This document shows, piece after piece, positions 1 through 5,306 of a DNA stretch of 5,306 bases. The translations under genes and the position numbers were made by a program. Source of the stretch: Treponema sp. (lineage in GTDB: Bacteria; Spirochaetota; Spirochaetia; Treponematales; Treponemataceae); contig JABUUX010000080.1 in the NCBI GenBank assembly GCA_021442965.1, positions 1 to 5,306 of the forward strand, in the 5' to 3' direction. Position 1 is the stretch's first letter, and every line of letters begins with the position of its first letter. A model generated the notes under the pieces. It saw only the letters and a list, made by a program, of their open reading frames with translations, was not told where the DNA came from and made no database searches.

Positions 1-235
1 TTTCTTTTAGCAAAAATGCTTCATCCAAAATAGAGACAAAATCCCAAATACCATCTCCGCAAAAAACTAAGGCATCGCAGGAAGGTGAGTATTCCAGAAG
101 AATTCTTCTGAGATTTTCTTTATTTCTGTGTGAATCTGAAATAACCAGAATAGCAGCTTCTTCTTTTTCATAAAGTTTTTGAGTGTCTTCATTACTCCCA
201 AGAAGCCCGCTGTCAGACTGTTTGAAAATTTCCAT
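1..235 (-). CDS. Metallophosphoesterase, YfcE/MJ0936-like, N-terminal part (runs off the window)
   Basis: The visible 78 codons begin at the ATG at 235-233, and the 3' end lies beyond base 1. Around residues 28-36 a hydrophobic strand leads into Asp34-Ser-His36, the first metal-binding motif of calcineurin-like phosphoesterases. A helix (about 38-49) follows, then a second strand ending in Cys-Gly60-Asp61-Gly, the GD motif that supplies the bridging metal ligand. This order and spacing are typical of the small YfcE/YsnB/MJ0936 phosphodiesterases, which use two divalent metals and are usually about 160-180 residues long. The start is well constrained: an in-frame TAA lies two codons upstream, and there is no other ATG, GTG or TTG before the DSH motif. 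The result is a tail of about 27 residues before the first strand, longer than is usual for the family. No strong Shine-Dalgarno sequence is seen. The gene follows the lipoprotein gene by 9 bases and is probably co-transcribed with it. The substrate is unknown, and the C-terminal histidine motifs cannot be seen. Confidence 0.85.
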   Translation of the reverse strand, partial: MEIFKQSDSGLLGSNEDTQKLYEKEEAAILVISDSHRNKENLRRILLEYSPSCDALVFCGDGIWDFVSILDEAFLLKE

Positions 236-244
236 ATTTTAAGT

Positions 245-1018
245 TTATTCAATTACAAAATGATTGATTGCATAAAGACCAGAGTCTGAATCGGCATAAC
301 GTCTTATGTTTTTTTCTGAAAGCATAGTCTTTACGTAAGTGCCAAGTTTTTCATCTTTTGCGACTCTTCCGTCCAAGCAGAGCATAAAGTTCACAACGGA
401 ATCAAGAATCTCCAGAGCATCTTCAATAGGTTTTGTTTCTGTTTCTTCTGATAAAAGACTTTCTTCATCTTCTGTTGTCTGAAGTTTATCGATTACAATA
501 ATACTGGTGTCTTCTATACCAAGGGTTTCATCCTGAGGAAACAGCGAGATAACAGGGAAGGGTGTTTCTCCATACCATTGATCCTGAATTTTTGCCAGAG
601 CTTTATAAGTATTTTCTGGGGCGCCTAAAGTAATGAATCCTTTGATTTCGGTTATGTCTTCATTTAAAAGATTATACAAATCTACAGTAACAGCTTTTTC
701 TCCATGTCGGAAATTCTTTGGGAAAATAATAGGAACAATTTGTCCGCCATTTTCTTCTAGCCCGTATTTTGTAGACAAAAGATTTGTTGCATTTGAAATG
801 AATGTTTCATCATTGAAATTATAGCCAAAAAGGACATATATTCGTTTTTTGCCATAATGCCACAACTGATTTTTTTCATCTTTTATTTTTGCATCAGATG
901 ATATGACTGAAATATCCAGAATTTTCTCTTCCGAAACAGAAATATTTTTTTCTTTTTTGCATGCCAAAAAGACTGTTATAAGTGTAAATCCCAAAAGGAT
1001 TGAAATTAGTTTCTTCAT
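245..1018 (-). CDS. Predicted lipoprotein of unknown function, possible periplasmic-binding-like fold
   Basis: The product has 257 residues. The N-terminus is a lipoprotein signal peptide: Lys2-Lys3, a hydrophobic stretch (4-19), then Phe17-Leu-Ala-Cys20 followed by Lys-Lys-Glu. Phe at -3 is outside the strict enterobacterial lipobox but is accepted in spirochaetal ones, so Cys20 is the likely lipidated residue and the protein should be membrane-anchored in the periplasm. After a polar linker (21-57) comes an alternating strand/helix pattern: strand 59-65, helix 71-86, strand 92-100, helix 107-119, strand 126-131, helix 135-147, strand 155-159, strand 172-177. This resembles one lobe of a type 1 periplasmic-binding (Rossmann-like) fold; a relation to the DUF3798 lipoproteins is possible but not shown. 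Residues 181-200 are strongly acidic (9 Asp/Glu) and look like a surface loop. I do not recognise a named family and give no function. The gene is divergent from the phosphate transporter and leads into the phosphoesterase gene. Confidence 0.85.
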   Translation of the reverse strand: MKKLISILLGFTLITVFLACKKEKNISVSEEKILDISVISSDAKIKDEKNQLWHYGKKRIYVLFGYNFNDETFISNATNLLSTKYGLEENGGQIVPIIFPKNFRHGEKAVTVDLYNLLNEDITEIKGFITLGAPENTYKALAKIQDQWYGETPFPVISLFPQDETLGIEDTSIIVIDKLQTTEDEESLLSEETETKPIEDALEILDSVVNFMLCLDGRVAKDEKLGTYVKTMLSEKNIRRYADSDSGLYAINHFVIE

Positions 1019-1030
1019 ATTATTTATTGC

Positions 1031-1059
1031 ATTTTATCGGATTTGAAATGAATTGAAAA
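1031..1059 (-). promoter_or_regulatory. Candidate sigma-70 promoter for the lipoprotein/phosphoesterase unit
   Basis: Read on the minus strand, TTTTCA (1059-1054, four of six matches to TTGACA) and TAAAAT (1036-1031, five of six matches to TATAAT) are separated by 17 bases. Transcription would start near 1024, leaving a leader of only about six bases before the ATG at 1018. The -35 box overlaps the -35 box of the divergent promoter at 1053-1058. In sequence this AT-rich, chance matches are common, so this is a weak call. Confidence 0.35.
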
Positions 1060-1081
1060 GAACAGAGTTTTTCTTTATTAT
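1053..1081 (+). promoter_or_regulatory. Sigma-70-type promoter for the Na+/phosphate cotransporter gene
   Basis: TTGAAA (1053-1058) and TATTAT (1076-1081) each match consensus at five of six positions and have the ideal 17-base spacer. The predicted transcription start is about 1087-1089, only a few bases before the ATG at 1091. The mRNA would therefore be nearly leaderless unless translation starts at a later ATG (1109 or 1115). No PhoB-type box or other operator was recognised. Confidence 0.6.
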
Positions 1082-1090
1082 AAAAACATT

Positions 1091-2752
1091 ATGAGTATTA
1101 AAGAAATCATGAAGATGATTTTGGCTCTCGTCGGTAATTTAGGCTTCCTTATGTACGGAATGAAACTGATGAGTGACGGTGTCCAGAAAAGTGCCGGTGA
1201 AAAATTGCAGCGAACTCTTGCAAAAATGACCGGAAATCGTTTTACAGGACTTCTTACCGGTATGGTCATCACAATGATTATCCAGTCTTCCGGTGCTACC
1301 ACTGCAATGGTTGTAACTTTTGTTAATGCCGGGCTTCTGACTCTTACACAGTCTGTAGGTGTTATTTTTGGTGCTAACATTGGTACCACAATTACAGCAT
1401 GGATTGTTTCCATATTTGGTTTTAATTTTAAGATTTCTGTTTTTGCTGTTCCAATTCTTGGGTTCGGTTATTTCTTGTCTATCATTAGAAAAGGACGATA
1501 TAAGGGCATTGCCGAAGCCGTTATGGGGTTTGCCCTGTTATTTATAGGATTAAGCGGACTTTCAGATTTATTTACAGACCCGGCAAAATTTACTTGGTTT
1601 GCTCCAATTCAGGAGTGGGGAATAGGTTCTGTACTTTTAGGATTTGTAATTGGTATTTTCTTTACAGGACTACTTCATTCTTCTTCAGCCTTCAGTGCTA
1701 TTGTAATTGCACTTGCATATAACAAAATTGTAAACTGGGAATTTGCTGCAGCTCTTACATTAGGAAGTAATATAGGTTCTACAATCGACGCGGTTCTGGC
1801 TGCCGTTGGTAAAAGTGCAGATGCAAAAAGATCAGCCCTTATCCATGTTCTTTTTAATGTTTTTGGAACTATCATTGCTCTGTGCTTCTTTAAACCGTTC
1901 CTTAGACTTGTTACAATCTGTACTCCTGGCGGAGAGGGCGGAAACATTGCCATTCGTATTTCTATGATGCATACTGTATTCAAAGCACTTTCTGCATGTA
2001 TTTTCCTTCCTTTAGTTAAGCCTTTGGTCAAACTTTCAGAAATTATTATTAAAAACAAAGTTGATGAAACGCCTAACAGATACGTTCTTGAATTTCAGGA
2101 ACATGCCGGAAAAGAAAGTATTACTGCATTTATTATGACTGCAGAAAAAGCTGTTGCTGATATGACCGATGTTGTTACAGGGATGTTTGACCGAATTCAG
2201 ATTGGAGTAACTAAACGTAATAAAGATTTTATAGAAAAACATCTGGAACCATTGAATAAAGCGGAAGATTATTGTGATCAGATGCATGAACAGATTGTAA
2301 AATATCTTGTTCAGTGTGAACGTCTTTCTGTAACTTCAAAACAGACAAATAATCTTTCTTTAATGACTCAGATTGTTGATGAACTTGAAAATATGAGTGA
2401 TAACTGTTATACCACCTCTATACTCTTGGCTAAGTCTGTTGATAAAAAGATGAAATTTCAGCAGGAGGATATGGAGCAGCTTATTCCTTATGTTGAACTT
2501 GCAAGACAGTTTCTTCAATTTATCCGCATAAATATAAATAAACATTTGGATGAAAATAAACTTGCTATGGCTACCGAACTTGAAGAAAGTATTGACAAAT
2601 GGCGGAAGGATTTGAAAAAAATAGCAAGAAAACGCCTGGAATCCGGAGCTGATGTAAAAGCAGAACTGTTGTTCCTTGATATTATCCGTCAGATTGAAAA
2701 AATAGGGGATAATTGTTTCAGTATTTCCGAACTTCTAACTCAGACACAGTAA
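1091..2752 (+). CDS. Na+/phosphate cotransporter family protein with C-terminal PhoU-like domain
   Basis: This 553-residue inner-membrane protein belongs to the bacterial NptA/YjbB-like group of Na+-driven phosphate transporters (two Na_Pi_cotrans repeats plus PhoU). Repeat one carries Gln65-Ser-Ser-Gly-Ala-Thr-Thr71 and Gly94-Ala-Asn-Ile-Gly-Thr-Thr100. Repeat two carries His196-Ser-Ser-Ser-Ala200 and Gly225-Ser-Asn-Ile-Gly-Ser-Thr231. In the known family these inverted repeats form the substrate and Na+ site. Hydrophobic segments fill residues 8 to about 325. The rest is helical and polar, with two PhoU-type E-x-x-x-D metal motifs at Glu433-Asp437 and Glu536-Asp540, the latter within Ile-Glu-Lys-Ile-Gly-Asp. 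Unusually, the usual Gln of the second QSS motif is His196. The start at 1091 has no Shine-Dalgarno sequence and sits almost on the predicted transcription start. ATG 1109, preceded by AAAGAA at 1100-1105, and ATG 1115 are alternatives that would still keep the first membrane helix. No intrinsic terminator follows the gene. The family assignment is firm; direction and substrate are inferred from homologues. Confidence 0.93.
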   Translation: MSIKEIMKMILALVGNLGFLMYGMKLMSDGVQKSAGEKLQRTLAKMTGNRFTGLLTGMVITMIIQSSGATTAMVVTFVNAGLLTLTQSVGVIFGANIGTTITAWIVSIFGFNFKISVFAVPILGFGYFLSIIRKGRYKGIAEAVMGFALLFIGLSGLSDLFTDPAKFTWFAPIQEWGIGSVLLGFVIGIFFTGLLHSSSAFSAIVIALAYNKIVNWEFAAALTLGSNIGSTIDAVLAAVGKSADAKRSALIHVLFNVFGTIIALCFFKPFLRLVTICTPGGEGGNIAIRISMMHTVFKALSACIFLPLVKPLVKLSEIIIKNKVDETPNRYVLEFQEHAGKESITAFIMTAEKAVADMTDVVTGMFDRIQIGVTKRNKDFIEKHLEPLNKAEDYCDQMHEQIVKYLVQCERLSVTSKQTNNLSLMTQIVDELENMSDNCYTTSILLAKSVDKKMKFQQEDMEQLIPYVELARQFLQFIRININKHLDENKLAMATELEESIDKWRKDLKKIARKRLESGADVKAELLFLDIIRQIEKIGDNCFSISELLTQTQ

Positions 2753-2803
2753 AATTAAATTGATGTAATAAAAATATTCTTTCTCTTTTTTTATATTTTT
2801 TTC

Positions 2804-2832
2804 TTGAAGATATACGTGTTTTGTTTTAAAAT
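2804..2832 (+). promoter_or_regulatory. Sigma-70-type promoter for the chemoreceptor gene
   Basis: TTGAAG (2804-2809, four of six matches) and TAAAAT (2827-2832, five of six) are separated by 17 bases. Transcription would begin near 2839 and give a leader of about 25 bases containing the ribosome binding site at 2854. The -35 box coincides with an in-frame TTG that could be misread as a start codon. No sigma-28-like flagellar promoter (TAAA...GCCGATAA) was seen upstream. Confidence 0.5.
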
Positions 2833-2853
2833 ATTAGAGATATTTAATGTTTT

Positions 2854-2857
2854 GGAG
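2854..2857 (+). promoter_or_regulatory. Ribosome binding site (GGAG) that fixes the chemoreceptor start
   Basis: GGAG lies six bases before the ATG at 2864, the best Shine-Dalgarno match next to any start in the window. It decides in favour of 2864 over the upstream in-frame TTG at 2804, which has no such site and lies in the promoter. Confidence 0.85.
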
Positions 2858-2863
2858 AAAAAA

Positions 2864-4942
2864 ATGCGTTTTATCCATACAATTTGGTTTAAACTTCTTT
2901 TGGCAACCTTTCTGATTATTTCAATTTCACTTGGGGCAATTGGCGTGCTTTCTTATAAAACTACCTTTATGGGGATTGAAGGGTCCATTAATACTGAACT
3001 TGGCGGTCTTTACGATAAAATGTCCGTAGAAATTAATGAAATGAACCGTGCTGAGTATAAACTTCTTCATGGTATAGCCGCTCTTCCAGAACTGAAAGAT
3101 GATAAACCTTCGCTGTGGGATAAATATATGCTCACACATCAGCTGGCTTCAATTGATGAACGTTATGTAGACATTGCACCGTTTGATGAAAATGGCGGTA
3201 CTTACATGGGACCAAATTACATTATGTACGGCAAAGAAGTACCGCATGTAAAAGCAGCCTTAGTAAACGGAAAAGATTTTGTGGCACCTCCTCTTCCTGG
3301 AGAAAATACCTTTTTCCTATGTTATGCTGTTCCGGTTTTTAATAATGAAAACAAAATCAATAATATGGTTTCGGCCATTGTTCCCGGAGACTATCTTGCT
3401 GTTATTGTAGACCGACTTTCGGATGGTGGAAAATATAAAGCAACAATTGTGGATGATAATGGTATTATCATTGGAGATACAAATAAAGAATATATACAAA
3501 AAGCTACAAATATTCGGGAGCTTTCTGAAATATATGATGAAGAATTTGTTTCAAACCTTATGAGTGGAAAAAGAGGGCATGCGGCTTATTTCAACGAAAA
3601 TGGTGAAAAAATGCTTGCATCTTACGGACCTGTAGGAGACACATGTTCATGGTCTATTATTTGTGCTGCACCTTATGACAGCTACTATGCAGGTGTTGAA
3701 GTATTTAAAAAGATTATTATCGGAGTGACATTAGTTACTATTATTATTGCTTTGGCTATTATTTTTGTTCTTCTTAGAGTTTTCTTAAAGCCTTTGGGAT
3801 CCCTTAATAAAAGTGTAAATCATATTGCTCAGGGAAATGCTGACCTTTCAAAACGAATTGAACAGAATACAAAATCTGAAGTTGGAGATGTTATTTTTGG
3901 ATTCAATCAGTTTACAGAGAAACTTCAGGTAATTATGAAGGGGCTAAAGGAATCGAAAGAGGAATTGATTGAAGCCGGAACAGATCTTGAAGACAGTACT
4001 CATAATACAGAATCTTCCATCAGCGAAATCCTTGAGTCAATTAATACTGTTTGTGATCAGATTCAGGAACAAAGTAAGAGTGTTTCCGGAACTGCCTGTG
4101 CTGTAAGTGAAATTACCGGAAATATTGAATCTTTGGACAAAATGATTGAGAACCACAGTCAGGGGGTTTCTCAGGCAAGTTCTGCTATTGAAAGTCTTAT
4201 AGAAAGTATTAATGCAGTAAATAAAAAGATGGATGAAATTGCTGGCTCAATCAGAGATCTTTCAGGATATGCAAAGGAAGGTTCATTACTTCAAATGGAC
4301 GTAAATGAAAAAATTGAACAGATCAAGAGTCAGAGTGAAACATTGCGTGAAGCAAACTCTGTAATTGCATCTATTGCAGAACAGACAAATCTCCTTGCTA
4401 TGAATGCTGCAATTGAAGCGGCTCATGCGGGGGAAGCCGGAAAAGGATTCTCGGTAGTTGCGGATGAAATTAGAAAACTTTCTGAAACTTCGTCGGCAGA
4501 ATCTAAAACTATTGGGGATCATCTTTCTGCTATTCATACATCGATTGATAATGTTGCTGAAGTTTCAGGAAAATCAAGTTCGGCATTCAGATTTGTTAGT
4601 GAAAAGATTTCTGATGCCGATGTTCTTGTTTCTGAAATTAAAGTTGCTATTGATGAACAGAATATGGAATCAGGAAAAATTGGAGAAGCTCTTTCAAAAA
4701 TGAATGACAGTACGCTTGAAGTTCGTAATGCAGGACGTGAAATGTCTGCCGGAAACCAGGCAATTCTTGAAGAAGTATGCCATTTGGAAGACAATGCCGG
4801 CAGAATGAGCCAGTGTATGGAATCAATGACTGAAAGTGCTGGAAAAATCCGTGAAAGTGGTACCGTCCTTGGTGAAATTTCCGAAAGATTAAGAACTTCC
4901 ATTGACACGATGGGAAGTCAGATAGATCAGTTCAAAGTGTAA
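2864..4942 (+). CDS. Methyl-accepting chemotaxis protein (TM - dCache-like sensor - TM - HAMP - signalling domain)
   Basis: This 692-residue chemoreceptor should sit in the inner membrane, sense a ligand in the periplasm and control CheA through CheW. TM1 spans about 11-31. The sensor (about 33-280) looks like a double Cache domain: the distal module includes residues 100-115 and the proximal one starts near Lys190 with the strand-turn-strand around Asp197-Asp-Asn-Gly200. TM2 is about 284-304. HAMP (about 305-358) has the conserved Pro310 and Glu339. The signalling domain runs to the C-terminus, with the highly conserved hairpin tip at Glu506-Arg537, including Glu518-Ala-Ala-His and Gly523-Glu-Ala-Gly526. 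The arms on each side of the tip are about equal (roughly 165 and 169 residues), as expected for an intact antiparallel coiled coil. There is no C-terminal CheR-tethering pentapeptide; the protein ends Gln-Phe-Lys-Val. The ligand is unknown, and I do not see the Arg/Tyr/Asp arrangement of amino-acid-binding dCache domains. The start at 2864 follows GGAG; a TTG 60 bases upstream in frame is rejected. Confidence 0.95.
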   Translation: MRFIHTIWFKLLLATFLIISISLGAIGVLSYKTTFMGIEGSINTELGGLYDKMSVEINEMNRAEYKLLHGIAALPELKDDKPSLWDKYMLTHQLASIDERYVDIAPFDENGGTYMGPNYIMYGKEVPHVKAALVNGKDFVAPPLPGENTFFLCYAVPVFNNENKINNMVSAIVPGDYLAVIVDRLSDGGKYKATIVDDNGIIIGDTNKEYIQKATNIRELSEIYDEEFVSNLMSGKRGHAAYFNENGEKMLASYGPVGDTCSWSIICAAPYDSYYAGVEVFKKIIIGVTLVTIIIALAIIFVLLRVFLKPLGSLNKSVNHIAQGNADLSKRIEQNTKSEVGDVIFGFNQFTEKLQVIMKGLKESKEELIEAGTDLEDSTHNTESSISEILESINTVCDQIQEQSKSVSGTACAVSEITGNIESLDKMIENHSQGVSQASSAIESLIESINAVNKKMDEIAGSIRDLSGYAKEGSLLQMDVNEKIEQIKSQSETLREANSVIASIAEQTNLLAMNAAIEAAHAGEAGKGFSVVADEIRKLSETSSAESKTIGDHLSAIHTSIDNVAEVSGKSSSAFRFVSEKISDADVLVSEIKVAIDEQNMESGKIGEALSKMNDSTLEVRNAGREMSAGNQAILEEVCHLEDNAGRMSQCMESMTESAGKIRESGTVLGEISERLRTSIDTMGSQIDQFKV

Positions 4943-4962
4943 TTGCAGACATTTTTAGTAAC

Positions 4963-5010
4963 AAAAAAAAAGGTGACACCTCCAGAAGAATGGTGCCACC
5001 TTTTTTGTTT
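4963..5010. terminator. Bidirectional intrinsic terminator between the convergent chemoreceptor and tyrS genes
   Basis: GGTGACACC (4972-4980) pairs with GGTGCCACC (4992-5000) across an 11-base loop. The stem is extended by A4966-4971 pairing with T5001-5006. On the plus-strand RNA the pair 4976/4996 is an A-C mismatch and the U tract is six long. On the minus-strand RNA the same position is a G-U wobble and the U tract is nine long. The structure therefore works both ways but looks stronger for tyrS. It lies 20 bases after the chemoreceptor stop and 18 bases after the tyrS stop. Confidence 0.92.
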
Positions 5011-5024
5011 AAGTTTAATTAAAA

Positions 5025-5306
5025 CTAGTTCATCATACCTAAGTAATATTTTTTCTTTCCGCGGCGAATAATTATAATTTCACCGCCAAGAGCGCAGTCT
5101 TTTCCTATTATTTTGTTTTCATCTGTTTCAATATTTCCGTTCACAGAAATTGCCTTGTTACCAAGGAATTCGCGAGCTTCGCGGCGGGAACTTGCAATCT
5201 TATTATTTACAAGAATGTCTATAAGAGTAGCTTCTTCTTTAATTTCAAAAGAAGGCACTGATTTCATACCTGTTTTGATGTCTGCTACAGAAAGACCAGA
5301 AAAGTC
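5025..5306 (-). CDS. tyrS: Tyrosyl-tRNA synthetase, C-terminal part with S4 domain (5' end outside window)
   Basis: The last 93 codons of a gene entering from the right edge are visible, ending in TAG at 5027-5025. The reading frame is open to base 5306, so the ATG at 5267 is an internal methionine and not the start. The fragment shows an S4 RNA-binding fold: a helix, Ser-Ser-Arg-Arg-Glu-Ala-Arg-Glu-Phe, then Ala-Ile-Ser-Val-Asn-Gly. It closes with Ile-Ile-Arg-Arg-Gly-Lys-Lys-Lys-Tyr-Tyr-Leu, the typical end of bacterial TyrRS, which attaches tyrosine to tRNA-Tyr in the cytoplasm. In this enzyme the S4 domain contacts the tRNA, while the catalytic HIGH and KMSKS motifs lie upstream and outside the window. 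The gene converges on the chemoreceptor gene and shares its terminator. Other S4 proteins (RluB/RsuA, RpsD, Hsp15) are less likely because of the C-terminal RRGKKKYYL ending. Confidence 0.9.
   Translation of the reverse strand, partial: DFSGLSVADIKTGMKSVPSFEIKEEATLIDILVNNKIASSRREAREFLGNKAISVNGNIETDENKIIGKDCALGGEIIIIRRGKKKYYLGMMN

Noticed and set aside
67..252. Minus-strand ORF of 61 codons overlapping the phosphoesterase start
   Set aside because: It overlaps the 235-start frame, which has clear DSH and GD motifs, and has no family features of its own.
1078..1413. Minus-strand ORF of 111 codons over the transporter's first repeat
   Set aside because: It is the reverse-frame shadow of the QSS/GANIGTT region and would also overlap the divergent promoter region.
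1675..2058. Minus-strand ORF of 127 codons inside the transporter gene
   Set aside because: It is antisense to strongly conserved transporter motifs, and its composition looks like a reverse-frame shadow.
2753..2803. Possible intrinsic terminator after the transporter gene
   Set aside because: The region is T-rich but has no GC-containing stem, so no terminator can be supported.
4534..4908. Minus-strand ORF of 124 codons inside the chemoreceptor gene
   Set aside because: It is antisense to the signalling-domain coiled coil, with no start signals or recognisable domain.
5012..5026. Short AT-rich inverted repeat AGTTT/AAACT near the tyrS stop
   Set aside because: Only five pairs, all but one A-T, and it overlaps the stop codon; likely chance beside the much stronger hairpin.
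5025..5267. A stand-alone 80-residue S4-domain protein starting at the ATG at 5267
   Set aside because: The frame stays open to the window edge, the upstream codons continue the TyrRS sequence, and the C-terminal ending is typical of TyrRS.

Overview
This is an ordinary-looking AT-rich chromosomal window. It best fits a host-associated spirochaete of the Treponema type. That placement is an inference from three things: a relaxed lipobox with Phe at -3, a double-Cache chemoreceptor, and general protein character. No rRNA or other phylogenetic marker is present, so another low-GC bacterium cannot be excluded.

Layout: (1) Positions 1-1018, minus strand, hold a two-gene unit. A predicted 257-residue lipoprotein of unknown function (1018-245) is followed 9 bases later by the start of a metallophosphoesterase of the YfcE/MJ0936 type (235 to beyond base 1). 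(2) Positions 1019-1090 are a 72-base divergent intergenic region. It has a good sigma-70 promoter for the plus strand and a weaker candidate for the minus strand, with overlapping -35 boxes. (3) Positions 1091-2752, plus strand, encode a Na+/phosphate cotransporter with two Na_Pi repeats and a C-terminal PhoU-like domain. (4) Positions 2753-2863 carry a promoter and a clear ribosome binding site for the next gene. (5) Positions 2864-4942, plus strand, encode a 692-residue transmembrane methyl-accepting chemotaxis protein (TM, dCache-like sensor, TM, HAMP, signalling hairpin). (6) A strong hairpin at 4963-5010 serves as terminator for both convergent genes. (7) Positions 5025-5306, minus strand, are the last 93 codons of tyrosyl-tRNA synthetase, including its S4 RNA-binding domain; the rest lies outside the window.

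The genes do not form one obvious pathway. The transporter handles phosphate and probably carries its own regulatory PhoU domain. The chemoreceptor has its own promoter and senses an unknown small molecule. TyrRS is housekeeping. The lipoprotein and phosphoesterase are probably co-transcribed, but what links them is not visible.

I found no mobile element, CRISPR array, tRNA, rRNA or recognisable riboswitch, and nothing that amounts to a convincing new system. The points most worth checking are the lipoprotein plus phosphoesterase pair, the near-leaderless divergent promoters, a Gln-to-His change in the second transporter signature, and the strand-asymmetric terminator.
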